From Lachnospiraceae bacterium (GTDB lineage Bacteria > Bacillota > Clostridia > Lachnospirales > Lachnospiraceae), in contig JAAWCE010000001.1 in NCBI GenBank assembly GCA_022793065.1, positions 93,470-157,469 of the forward strand: DNA of 64,000 nucleotides. Direction: 5' to 3'. Numbering within the stretch: position 1 is the stretch's first letter; each line of letters opens with the position of its first letter. Position numbers and translations under genes: made by a program. This document shows, piece after piece, positions 25,985 to 33,860 of the stretch. A model generated the notes under the pieces. That model was not told the origin of the DNA and did no database searches. It saw only the letters and a program-made list of their open reading frames with translations.

Positions 25985-26052
25985 GTCTCATGTGATAATT
26001 GCCGATGGAAAATGAAGTAAAATGAGACTAATTCATTATAGCAGTCTGAGAC
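25985..26052. promoter_or_regulatory. GTCTCA-type inverted repeats in the divergent promoter region
   Basis: GTCTCAT (25985-25991) and ATGAGAC (26022-26028) form an inverted repeat with a 30-base spacer, and a further palindrome GTCTGAGAC lies at 26044-26052. Together they look like three half- or full operator sites between the divergent kinase and S26 peptidase genes. Confidence 0.4.
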
Positions 26053-26127
26053 AGAAAATGCTATAATAAAAATCAGATGAGAAGTTGGATATTAACTGTG
26101 GCATTATGTGTCAGAAAATGCTATAAT
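26052..26127 (+). promoter_or_regulatory. Duplicated extended -10 element
   Basis: CAGAAAATGCTATAAT occurs at 26052-26067 and again at 26112-26127, exactly 60 bases apart. Each ends in an extended -10, TGCTATAAT, without a good -35. The downstream copy is 39 bases before the peptidase start. Two promoters, or a duplication of one, are likely. Confidence 0.6.
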
Positions 26128-26165
26128 GTTTGTAAGTGCGTTGTGGGCATTTGGGAGAGGCAGGG

Positions 26166-26600
26166 ATGGAAACTTCTATTGAAGGATTGCTTGCAGAGGG
26201 AAAAGTGCTGCGTATCAGTCTCCGGGGTTATAGCATGTATCCTTTGTTTGTTCCCGGACGGGATGAGGCTTTGATTGCCCCCATAGGGACGAAGGAGCTA
26301 AGGAGAGGGGATGTGGTATTGTACCGGAGGGAACAAAGTATTCTGGTGCTTCACCGCATCTTTAAGTGTACCGGAGAGGGGGTTTATCTGTTGGGGGATA
26401 ATCAGAAGGAAATTGAAGGCCCTTTGAAACCGGAGCAGATGAAAGGAATTTTAATAGGGGTAATCAGGAAAGGCAGGGAGTTTTCTACGAGGCATCCGGT
26501 TTACCGTATCCTTTCGGGAATCTGGCTGTTGTGCAGGCCTTTGCGTCCGACGATATCCCATTGGCTGGCGGCGGTTAAGAGGCTTTTGCCTAAAAAATAA
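26166..26600 (+). CDS. S26-like signal peptidase, Ser/His type
   Basis: 144 residues with the S24/S26 fold: Ser23 in GYSMYP and His63 in VLHRIF, followed by GDNQKEIEGP. The Lys used by bacterial SipS is replaced by His, as in SipW and eukaryotic-type signal peptidases. A weak hydrophobic segment near the C-terminus (YRILSGIWLLCRP) may anchor it at the membrane. GGGAG eight bases upstream picks the ATG at 26166. It is divergent from the PqqD-kinase and leader-protein genes and could cleave that leader, which would explain why the exporter has no peptidase domain. Confidence 0.72.
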   Translation: METSIEGLLAEGKVLRISLRGYSMYPLFVPGRDEALIAPIGTKELRRGDVVLYRREQSILVLHRIFKCTGEGVYLLGDNQKEIEGPLKPEQMKGILIGVIRKGREFSTRHPVYRILSGIWLLCRPLRPTISHWLAAVKRLLPKK

Positions 26601-26619
26601 ATAAGCCTATGAGGGCGGA

Positions 26620-28140
26620 ATGGGTGGGAAATTGAAAGCATTAAAAATAGTATTCTATTCGGTGACAGCGCTTGTTATGATAGGGTGTGCGGGGATTCTG
26701 GTATGTGCGTTTCAGCCTTCTTTGACAGAACAGATTGCGGAAAGGCTGTATGGTTCGGGACCCAAAATGGAAGGCGGAGTTTATACGAATATACATCCGG
26801 GCGTGAATCAGGAGTATGTAAATGGCGGAGGCGGATATGTAATACCGGGCGAACGTCCGGGCAAGACACCGGAATCTGTCAGCGGAAGAACGGGATATGA
26901 GCCCATACAGGAGGAAGCGGAGGAAGTTCCGGAAGAAGGGAACCAGGAAGGAACTGTTCCGGTTGGAAATACAGGTGCGGGGCTTAGTTTTGACGCGGAA
27001 TTTTATCCTTATTATGCAATGCTTAACAGCGATATGCAGCAGCTTTATTGCCAGATTTATGCCAATGCGCAGAGCCTGACGGAGACATTCGGGCCGGTAG
27101 TGCCTGTAAACATAGGACAGTTGAAGACGGTGTATGAAGCAGTTTACAATGATCATCCGGAGCTGTTTTGGCTGGAAGGCGGATATTCATGCAAATATCT
27201 GCAAAATGGTAACTGTGTAGAGATTACCTTAAAATATAATAATACGGCGGCAAATCTGGAGACGGCAAAGCAGGATTTTCGACTTTATGCCCAAAGGATT
27301 TTGTCCGGCGCATCGGTATTGGGCACAAATGCTGAAAAGGAGCAATATGCCCATGACGGTCTTATGCTGGCAGTTGATTATGATTTGAAAGCGCCTATGA
27401 ACCAGAGTGCATACAGTGCGTTGGTGCAGGGCAAGAGTGTATGCGCGGGCTATGCCAGGGCATATCAATATCTGCTGCAGCAATTGGGGATTCCCTGTTA
27501 TTATTGTACCGGTTATGCCGGCCAGGATCATGCGTGGAATATTGTAAAGATAGACGGCGTTTATTATAATGTGGATGTTACATGGGATGATACGAACCCG
27601 TCCACTTATGATTATTATAATAAATCGGATAACGCATTGTCCCCCACACATATGCGTACAGGTTTATCGGTGTATCTGCCGGCTTGCGTGGCTGGTATGG
27701 GTGATAATACGGATGAGAATACAGAGGAAATTTCGGATATAGCGGAATTTATTAATCCCAATCCTTCGGAACCTTTACGCTGGGAGGGGAATCCCAATGC
27801 TAATGTGGACATGGGATTGACGGCGGAAGAAAAGAAGCAGCAGAATTTGGAGATTGCCGGGATTACGGAAGATGAAGTCCGCGAAACCATGGATGAGTAC
27901 TATAAGGATTGTCTGAAACTGCTCAAAGATGTGGGGAAGGGAGATAAGCAATATGCCAATGTTATTCCGGAGTCTTTGTGGAATTCGGTGGAGCAGGCAT
28001 ACAGTACGGGCGCTTACCGGAAGGGATATGTGGATGAAGCGCTGAAAGAGTTGGGAGTGGAGAATTTCGTAATCAGGCTGCAGATAGAGAGGCTTGGGGG
28101 CGGATATTATCGTGTGTATCATAATGTATATACTTATTAA
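26620..28140 (+). CDS. Transglutaminase-like membrane-anchored protein (1)
   Basis: 506 residues. An N-terminal membrane anchor or uncleaved signal (about 7-30), a Pro/Glu-rich low-complexity stretch (60-115), then a transglutaminase-like core with Cys275 (GKSVCAGYA), His304 (QDHAWNI) and Asp319 (VDVTWDD), the intact catalytic triad. The C-terminal 150 residues are charged and of unknown fold. Such enzymes act outside the cell as cysteine proteases, amidases or crosslinkers. It starts 19 bases after the S26 peptidase gene, so they may be co-transcribed. A relative lies at 36685-38052. Confidence 0.8.
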   Translation: MGGKLKALKIVFYSVTALVMIGCAGILVCAFQPSLTEQIAERLYGSGPKMEGGVYTNIHPGVNQEYVNGGGGYVIPGERPGKTPESVSGRTGYEPIQEEAEEVPEEGNQEGTVPVGNTGAGLSFDAEFYPYYAMLNSDMQQLYCQIYANAQSLTETFGPVVPVNIGQLKTVYEAVYNDHPELFWLEGGYSCKYLQNGNCVEITLKYNNTAANLETAKQDFRLYAQRILSGASVLGTNAEKEQYAHDGLMLAVDYDLKAPMNQSAYSALVQGKSVCAGYARAYQYLLQQLGIPCYYCTGYAGQDHAWNIVKIDGVYYNVDVTWDDTNPSTYDYYNKSDNALSPTHMRTGLSVYLPACVAGMGDNTDENTEEISDIAEFINPNPSEPLRWEGNPNANVDMGLTAEEKKQQNLEIAGITEDEVRETMDEYYKDCLKLLKDVGKGDKQYANVIPESLWNSVEQAYSTGAYRKGYVDEALKELGVENFVIRLQIERLGGGYYRVYHNVYTY

Positions 28141-28177
28141 ATAACAGTTGCATATGTGCAGAGATGAAACAACGAAG

Positions 28178-28203
28178 AAGAGGCTGGGGCAGCCTCTTTT
28201 TTG
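28178..28203 (+). terminator. Rho-independent terminator after the transglutaminase gene
   Basis: AAGAGGCT with AGCCTCTT around a 5-base loop, followed by a T-run. It separates this unit from the spoIIIA operon. Confidence 0.85.
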
Positions 28204-28246
28204 TTGTGCCATTGATATGTTCCGAGAAAGAAAAAATATTTATAAG

Positions 28247-28274
28247 GAATATCCCGGCTTTTTATTCATATATT
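28247..28274 (+). promoter_or_regulatory. Candidate sigma-E promoter of the spoIIIA operon
   Basis: GAATATC, 13 bases, CATATATT, close to the sigma-E consensus (KMATATT and CATACANT). It lies 20 bases before spoIIIAA, whose operon is sigma-E dependent in Bacillus. Confidence 0.55.
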
Positions 28275-28294
28275 TGAGAAAGGGGGACAGGTTA

Positions 28295-29314
28295 ATGGAA
28301 CAATCAATTTTACAGCTTTTCCCGGCTGGGTACAGAGTTTTTTGGCAGCGAACGGCCAGGGAACAGGAACATATTCAGGAAATCAGGATGCGTGTGGGAA
28401 GACCGGTGATAATACACAGGGACGGCAGGGAATTTTTCCTGTCCGAGCAGGGAGCGTTTACAGATTCCTGTCAGTATGCCCACTGTGCGGCAGAAAGGGA
28501 GCTGGAGGAAATACTGGAACATATCTGTCATTATTCTCCTTATGCTTTTGAAGAGGAACTTAAGAGAGGGTTTATTACCGTCACCGGGGGACATCGGGTA
28601 GGGGTGGCGGGACAAGCCGTACTGGAAGCGGATGGGTCTCTTAGAACTCTGAAAAATATATCCTATCTTAACATCAGAGTTGCTCATGAGAAAAAAGGTG
28701 CTGCGGATGGCATTTTATCCATAATATATTCCAATGGAAGACTGAAAAATACATTGCTGATATCCCCGCCGGGATGTGGAAAAACCACTATGCTGCGGGA
28801 TTTGATACGGCAAATATCGGACGGCAGCGTTTATGGAAGAGGGATGACGGTGGGAGTGGTGGATGAGCGTTCCGAATTGGCCGGTTCTTTTATGGGAAAA
28901 CCGCAAAATGATATGGGGATGCGCACAGATGTATTGGATGGCTGTCCTAAAGATATCGGTATGTTATTGCTGCTGCGTTCCATGTCGCCTCAGGTGATTG
29001 CCATAGATGAGTTGGGAAGCGACGAGGAATTGCTGGCGCTTAGACGGGCGGCAGCTTGCGGATGCAAAATTTTGGCTACGGTTCATGGAGAGGATAGGAA
29101 GGATGTGGAGAGTCGTTTTGGATGGAAGTCTTCTCTATGGGACGGAATGTTTGATCTGGTTTTGGTTATGGGAAAAGAAAAGGGGAAATGTGTGGTAAAG
29201 CAAACATATGAAAGGGGGGACGGATGTGCTGAAGTTTTTGGGAAGTATTATGGTGCTGGGGGGATGTCTGGGACTGGGATTGTGGTATCGGGCACAGATG
29301 GATGGGAGAATTAA
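28295..29314 (+). CDS. spoIIIAA: Stage III sporulation protein AA
   Basis: 339-residue AAA/secretion-type ATPase of the SpoIIIA-SpoIIQ feeding-tube complex, on the mother-cell side of the engulfed forespore. Walker A PPGCGKTTML at about residue 162, Walker B-like VIAIDELG, and an RGMTVGVVDERSELAG block typical of SpoIIIAA. The ATG at 28295 after AGAAAGGGGGACAGG is preferred; upstream in-frame starts would run through the preceding terminator. It overlaps spoIIIAB and heads the complete eight-gene operon. Confidence 0.95.
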   Translation: MEQSILQLFPAGYRVFWQRTAREQEHIQEIRMRVGRPVIIHRDGREFFLSEQGAFTDSCQYAHCAAERELEEILEHICHYSPYAFEEELKRGFITVTGGHRVGVAGQAVLEADGSLRTLKNISYLNIRVAHEKKGAADGILSIIYSNGRLKNTLLISPPGCGKTTMLRDLIRQISDGSVYGRGMTVGVVDERSELAGSFMGKPQNDMGMRTDVLDGCPKDIGMLLLLRSMSPQVIAIDELGSDEELLALRRAAACGCKILATVHGEDRKDVESRFGWKSSLWDGMFDLVLVMGKEKGKCVVKQTYERGDGCAEVFGKYYGAGGMSGTGIVVSGTDGWEN

Positions 29315-29744
29315 GGCGCTGCGGAATCTGGAAAATATTTTGGAACTGCTTTCCAGTGAAGTAAGATATGGAAGAGCTTCGCTGCCGGAATGTTGTTCCC
29401 ATGCGGCAAGGTTTCTGGCGCCTCCCTTTGATGCAGCGTTTCAGGAAATAGGGCGGAGAATGGAAGAAAATTCGGGTATGGCTTTTGGAGAAGTATTTCG
29501 GGAAGAGATGGCGGAAGGGTTGACAGGTCTTCCCTTAAAGGAGAAGGACAGGGAGGATTTTCTCCAGTTTACCTTGCGGACAGGGTTTATGGATAGTCAG
29601 ATGCAGTTAAAGGCAATGGAACAGAGTATGGCGTTAATTCGGAATACCCAGGAGAAGCTTACACAGGAACATGCCGAAAAGTGCAGAATGGCTTTGGGAC
29701 TTGGGGCCATGAGCGGGTTATTATTAATTCTGATATTATGCTGA
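29226..29744 (+). CDS. spoIIIAB: Stage III sporulation protein AB
   Basis: 172 residues. N-terminal membrane helix (about 3-22), a cytosolic helical body with the pattern RIKALRNLENILELLSSEVRYG and LPEC typical of SpoIIIAB, and a C-terminal membrane helix (LGAMSGLLLILILC). It resembles GspF-type platform proteins of type II secretion. I take the GTG at 29226, six bases after an AAGGGGGG ribosome site, in place of the ATG at 29208; the result is the normal family length. It overlaps the end of spoIIIAA. Confidence 0.93.
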   Translation: MLKFLGSIMVLGGCLGLGLWYRAQMDGRIKALRNLENILELLSSEVRYGRASLPECCSHAARFLAPPFDAAFQEIGRRMEENSGMAFGEVFREEMAEGLTGLPLKEKDREDFLQFTLRTGFMDSQMQLKAMEQSMALIRNTQEKLTQEHAEKCRMALGLGAMSGLLLILILC

Positions 29745-29822
29745 TGAATTTGTATGATGGGGACAAAATAGAAACATATACGTTTGTGGTGATTGTAAAC
29801 TGGAATAGGGGCCGGAGGAATT

Positions 29823-30017
29823 ATGGGAGTAAGTCTGATATTTAAGATAGCTGCGGTAGGAATATTGGTAACCATATTAAGTCAGATATTGAAGCACAGC
29901 GGCAGGGAGGAACATGCTTTTTTAATCAGCCTTGCAGGACTGATTCTGGTGCTCACATGGATTGTACCCTATATTTATGAGCTATTCCAGACCATACAGA
30001 CACTATTTGCCCTGTAA
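29823..30017 (+). CDS. spoIIIAC: Stage III sporulation protein AC
   Basis: 64-residue, two-helix membrane protein (MGVSLIFKIAAVGILVTILS, then LISLAGLILVLTWIVPYIYELF), the normal length and pattern for SpoIIIAC. Component of the SpoIIIA channel assembly. GGAGG precedes the ATG. Confidence 0.93.
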   Translation: MGVSLIFKIAAVGILVTILSQILKHSGREEHAFLISLAGLILVLTWIVPYIYELFQTIQTLFAL

Positions 30018-30087
30018 TACAATTATAAATCGGGGCTGGAAACAAAAAACAGGGTTATAGTGCGCCGAAGGAACCTCACCCTTTAGC

Positions 30088-30105
30088 GCCGTCGCGCAGC
30101 GACTT
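30088..30105 (+). repeat. 18-base element shared with 19346-19363 (copy 2)
   Basis: Identical GCCGTCGCGCAGCGACTT, here in the noncoding gap between spoIIIAC and spoIIIAD, followed within 10 bases by the AGGAGG ribosome site of spoIIIAD. The hairpin GTCGC-GCA-GCGAC is retained. Confidence 0.7.
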
Positions 30106-30121
30106 GAAATAGGAGGTAAAT

Positions 30122-30508
30122 ATGACGGAACTGATTAAGATTGCGTTTTTGGGTATTGCTGGAGTACTGCTGGCACAGCAGTTTAAGGGAAGCAAACCGG
30201 AATATGCCACATACATTGGACTGGCTGTCAGTATATTGATTTTCAGCTTTTGTCTGCGTCAGGCAGGTGCGGTGACGACACAGTTTGCCAGGCTGAAAGG
30301 ATACCTGAACGGTGGGGAGGGCTATTTGGCCATTTTGCTTAAGGTCATTGGAATTACGTATATCTGTGAGTTTAGTTCCGGAATTTGCAAAGATGCAGGG
30401 TATCAGTCAGTGGCGGGACAAATTGAAGTGTTGGGAAAATTGACGGTAATGTTTGCTGGTCTGCCTATTTTATTTGCAGTCATAGAACAAATTCAGAGTT
30501 TTATATAA
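30122..30508 (+). CDS. spoIIIAD: Stage III sporulation protein AD
   Basis: 128 residues with about four hydrophobic segments; starts TELIKIAFLGIAGVLLAQQF and includes TYICEFSSGICKDAGYQSVA, the conserved SpoIIIAD block. Membrane component of the SpoIIIA complex. AGGAGG lies six bases before the ATG. The roughly 100-base gap after spoIIIAC holds the repeated 18-base element. Confidence 0.94.
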   Translation: MTELIKIAFLGIAGVLLAQQFKGSKPEYATYIGLAVSILIFSFCLRQAGAVTTQFARLKGYLNGGEGYLAILLKVIGITYICEFSSGICKDAGYQSVAGQIEVLGKLTVMFAGLPILFAVIEQIQSFI

Positions 30509-30545
30509 GCTATATGGGAAGAAATGGGAAGGAGGTGTTGGCTGG

Positions 30546-31613
30546 ATGGATTTGAATCTTGATTTGAACCTTGTCTGGCAGGAATATGGCCTGGATCAAC
30601 TGCAGGAAGGGATTGAGACACTTTTTCCCAAGTCGGATATCAGCCTGGAACAGTTATTTTCCCAAGTGGTTTCAGGAGATATTTTCGGTGCGCTGGGCGA
30701 GCTGTTTCAGGGAAGCGCCGCAAATGTGACAGCACAGGTGACGGGCATGAGGAATGTGTTCGTCTGGCTGCTTGTATTGGGAATTGTGTCGTCGTTAATG
30801 ACGCATTTTGTGGAAATATTTGACAAAAGACAAGTGGCAGATATGGGATTTTATTTTATGTATCTTCTTTTTACGGCGGTTTTGCTGAAATGTTTTGCCC
30901 AGGCGGCGGATACGGCGCTGCAGCTTTTAGAAAATTGTCTTCTATTTGTGAAACTTCTGGTTCCGGCGTATCTGATTTCCGTGGGAATATCTTCGGGAGC
31001 AATTACGGCGGGTGCATCATATCAATTAATGCTTTTTGCCGTATATGGCGTGGAGTATATTTTGGCAGCGGGGCTTCTTCCCTTGATTTACAGTTTTGTT
31101 ATGTTGTCCGTTGTGAATGGAATCTGGGTTGAGGAAAAGTTGTCTTTTTTGATAGAACTGTTAAAAAAAATAATCGGATGGGTACTGAAAGGCGCTTTGG
31201 GGGCGGTGACAGGAATTGGCGTGTTTCAGGCATTGATTGCGCCCGTGGTGGATTCGGCAAGGAATTCCGTACTGCGGAAGATTATTTCCGCCGTACCGGG
31301 GATAGGAGCGGCGGCGGACGGAGTGGCGGATTTGGTGTTGGGTTCCGCAGTGGTTATCAGGAACAGCATTGGCGTGGTACTGTTATTGCTTCTCATATTG
31401 CTTTGTGCCATACCGTTGATTAAGATTGGGGTGATTGCCTGTTTGATCAAATGTGCCGCCGCTTTTATGGGGATTGTAAGCGATAAGCGGATTACAGCTT
31501 GTGCGGACAGAACAGGGGATGCGGGACTTTTGCTGCTTCGCACATCGGGAACGGCGGTATTGTTGTTTTTGATCGCCATAGCAGTGACGGCTACGGCCGG
31601 CAGAGGGGTATGA
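30546..31613 (+). CDS. spoIIIAE: Stage III sporulation protein AE
   Basis: 355 residues. A short amphipathic N-terminus, then about seven to eight membrane helices; conserved GALGAVTGIGVFQALIAPVV and AVPGIGAAADGVADLVLGSA mark SpoIIIAE. Family members usually carry a cleavable signal sequence of about 20 residues; here the N-terminus (MDLNLDLNLVWQEYGLDQLQ) is not hydrophobic, so it lacks one or the start is mis-set. AAGGAGG precedes the ATG, which supports the start used. Central membrane subunit of the SpoIIIA channel. Confidence 0.94.
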   Translation: MDLNLDLNLVWQEYGLDQLQEGIETLFPKSDISLEQLFSQVVSGDIFGALGELFQGSAANVTAQVTGMRNVFVWLLVLGIVSSLMTHFVEIFDKRQVADMGFYFMYLLFTAVLLKCFAQAADTALQLLENCLLFVKLLVPAYLISVGISSGAITAGASYQLMLFAVYGVEYILAAGLLPLIYSFVMLSVVNGIWVEEKLSFLIELLKKIIGWVLKGALGAVTGIGVFQALIAPVVDSARNSVLRKIISAVPGIGAAADGVADLVLGSAVVIRNSIGVVLLLLLILLCAIPLIKIGVIACLIKCAAAFMGIVSDKRITACADRTGDAGLLLLRTSGTAVLLFLIAIAVTATAGRGV

Positions 31614-31684
31614 GTTTGGAAGCCAAGGTCCATTTCATTGTGTTAAGTGGTATGGGTGTCAAAGATATGCCAGGAGGTGTAACT

Positions 31685-32137
31685 ATGTGGAATTCATTTT
31701 TCCAGGCAATATGCAGAACGGGAATTTTTATGATATGCGCTCAGGCAGTTGTCCATTTCAGGCCCCAGGAGTCCTATGAAAAATATTTGAAGCTATTGAT
31801 CAGCGTTATGGTGCTGGTACAGCTTTTTCTGCCTGTGGGGAGTTTCCTTTTGGGCGGCGGCGGGCAGGAGGCGGCGGAGCTTTTACGTCAATTTGGCCTT
31901 GATTTGGAGGAAAGTATGAGAATGGCTACGGAAAATGCGGCGGAAACGGACGCCATATTGGAGCAAATGACATTGGAAGAAATCATGCGTCAAATGGAAG
32001 AGGGACAAATAGAGGAACAGACAGGGGATGGTTCGTATGAAGAAGAGGGAGCAGAAGGTGTGGAAGATGGTATTAGCATAAAAGAGATAGAGTTGGAGAT
32101 AGATCCGATTACCATTGATTTGACGGAAGAACCATAG
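31685..32137 (+). CDS. spoIIIAF: Stage III sporulation protein AF
   Basis: 150 residues. Two N-terminal membrane helices (GIFMICAQAVVHF and LISVMVLVQLFLPVGSFLL) and an acidic C-terminal domain for which family members form a ring-building-motif fold; here it is very Glu-rich and short. CAGGAGG seven bases before the ATG at 31685 sets the start; a longer in-frame extension would lie inside spoIIIAE. Confidence 0.9.
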   Translation: MWNSFFQAICRTGIFMICAQAVVHFRPQESYEKYLKLLISVMVLVQLFLPVGSFLLGGGGQEAAELLRQFGLDLEESMRMATENAAETDAILEQMTLEEIMRQMEEGQIEEQTGDGSYEEEGAEGVEDGISIKEIELEIDPITIDLTEEP

Positions 32138-32198
32138 TGTAAGAAAAAACTGAACTGTTGGGGCGTTTGAGAGAGGGGAGAAAGGTGCTGGTGGCAGA

Positions 32199-32837
32199 AT
32201 GGGAATGGATTGGAAAAGGTGGGCAAGAGAGAAGGGACTGCAAAAGTGGTTTAAAAGGGATAATTTTATCATTCTTGTGCTGGCGGGCGTTCTGCTGATA
32301 ATTGTGGCGCTTCCGGTCAGAGACGGGGCGGATTCCGGGGAGAGTATTAACGGGAGTAAGACGGAAAGGGATACGGGCATACAGTCCGGCGCCGACGCTT
32401 TCGCCAGTGACGGAAAGGATGCCCAGGAATCCGGGACGGATCGGACATATGCGGCGGACATGGAAAAAAAGTTGACGGAAAGCCTGTCACAGATAGCGGG
32501 AGTGGGAAAGGTGAAGGTAATGATTACACTGAAATCTTCTCAGGAGCTGGTGGTGGAGAAAGAACAGCCAACCAATCGTTCTTCTGCCAATGAGAGCGAT
32601 TCTCAGGGGGGAAGCCGTATTACGAGCCAGGCGGAGACAGGCGATAATACGGTGTATCGCACCGAGGGAAGCCTCAGTGAGCCATATGTTATCAAGACAC
32701 TCCCACCGCAGATAGAAGGTGTGTTGGTAGTGGCGGAAGGGGCGGGAAACGGCACCGTAAACCGTACCATAGTAGAAATTATTCAGGCGCTGTTCGGCGT
32801 GGAGGCTCATAAGGTTCAGGTGGTGAAAATGGAATAG
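32199..32837 (+). CDS. spoIIIAG: Stage III sporulation protein AG
   Basis: 212 residues. One membrane helix (FIILVLAGVLLIIVALPV) then a periplasm-facing region with a ring-building motif (LSQIAGVGKVKVMITLKSSQ and PPQIEGVLVVAEGAGNG). SpoIIIAG forms a large ring in the intermembrane space during engulfment. A Ser/Gly-rich insertion (SSANESDSQGGSRITSQAET) interrupts the domain, as in homologues. The second ATG, two codons on, is an equally possible start. Confidence 0.93.
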   Translation: MGMDWKRWAREKGLQKWFKRDNFIILVLAGVLLIIVALPVRDGADSGESINGSKTERDTGIQSGADAFASDGKDAQESGTDRTYAADMEKKLTESLSQIAGVGKVKVMITLKSSQELVVEKEQPTNRSSANESDSQGGSRITSQAETGDNTVYRTEGSLSEPYVIKTLPPQIEGVLVVAEGAGNGTVNRTIVEIIQALFGVEAHKVQVVKME

Positions 32838-32940
32838 AAAATATAGAAAGCAGTAACCGTATAATTTTAAGCCATGTATGGCATATATCATTTTAAAGGC
32901 TCATACAATGAAATAGTAAAACAGGAAGAGGGGAAGCAAA

Positions 32941-33696
32941 GTGAAAGGTTTAATCAAGAAAAATCAACTAATGATAACCGCCCTGGCAATCATGATTGCG
33001 ATTGCGGGTTATCTGCAGTTTGCAGGGACCGGATTGGAAGAAGAGTACCAGACAGTAAACGACAACAACGCATTTACAGGCAATACCAGCTCGGTAACTT
33101 CAGGAGGCGTTATAACGGAAAATTATACTGCCGAAGGACTTCTGGATTTATCGGAAGAGGATTTGTTGTCGGGAACTACAGAGATTGAAAGCCTGGATAC
33201 CGATATGGATATTATCGTAGACGACTATCTGAATACGGATATGCAGGTGGCTGATGCTTCGGGCACTGCCGAGGGGCAGACCGCAGGAATTACACCGGAA
33301 GATGGAGAAGTACCTGGAGAAGCGGTATTTACGTCCACCGCAGGCGTGGCGATACTTTCGGATGCGAAGCTGTTAAAGGAACAAACCAGGGCAAAGAATA
33401 AAGAAACCTTACTTGAGATTATCAACAGCGCGGGCTTAAGCGATGAGCAGAAGCAGGCAGCGGTAAACAGTATGGTGGAAATGACGGCCATTGCGGAAAA
33501 AGAGGCGGCTGCAGAGATCCTTCTGGAAGCAAAAGGATTTCAGGATGTGGTGGTAAGCATTAACGGAGATGCGGTAGATGTGGTGGTAAATGCGGAAGTA
33601 CTTGACGATGTAATGAGGGCGCAGATAGAAGATATAGTAAAGCGTAAGACGGAGATTGCAGCGGATAAAATTACTATCAGCACTATTGTGCAATAG
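32941..33696 (+). CDS. spoIIIAH: Stage III sporulation protein AH
   Basis: 251 residues starting with GTG after AGAGGGG. One N-terminal membrane helix (LMITALAIMIAIAGYLQF), an acidic low-complexity linker (about 45-140) and a C-terminal ring-building-motif domain with many Ala/Glu (KEAAAEILLEAKGFQDVVVS). It meets a forespore partner (SpoIIQ or a LytM equivalent) across the septal space. Last gene of the operon. Confidence 0.93.
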   Translation: MKGLIKKNQLMITALAIMIAIAGYLQFAGTGLEEEYQTVNDNNAFTGNTSSVTSGGVITENYTAEGLLDLSEEDLLSGTTEIESLDTDMDIIVDDYLNTDMQVADASGTAEGQTAGITPEDGEVPGEAVFTSTAGVAILSDAKLLKEQTRAKNKETLLEIINSAGLSDEQKQAAVNSMVEMTAIAEKEAAAEILLEAKGFQDVVVSINGDAVDVVVNAEVLDDVMRAQIEDIVKRKTEIAADKITISTIVQ

Positions 33697-33715
33697 AGAA
33701 TTCTAAGTGAAATGG

Positions 33716-33744
33716 TTTATTTTACATAGTAATTGTGATATACT
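33716..33744 (+). promoter_or_regulatory. Candidate promoter upstream of deoB
   Basis: TTTATT, 17 bases, TATACT, with an extended -10 (TGATATACT). It leaves a 5' untranslated region of about 110 bases before deoB. An alternative -35, TTTACA, is too close to the -10 (12 bases). Confidence 0.45.
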
Positions 33745-33860
33745 ATCCGGGTAAGCGGATTTGCTTTGGCCGCAGACTGGAATTCATAGGGGTGAATCGT
33801 GAACCTGTGCGGTAATAAACGGCAATAGGTACGGTTTTTCGAGAGAGGACAGAAGAAAGC

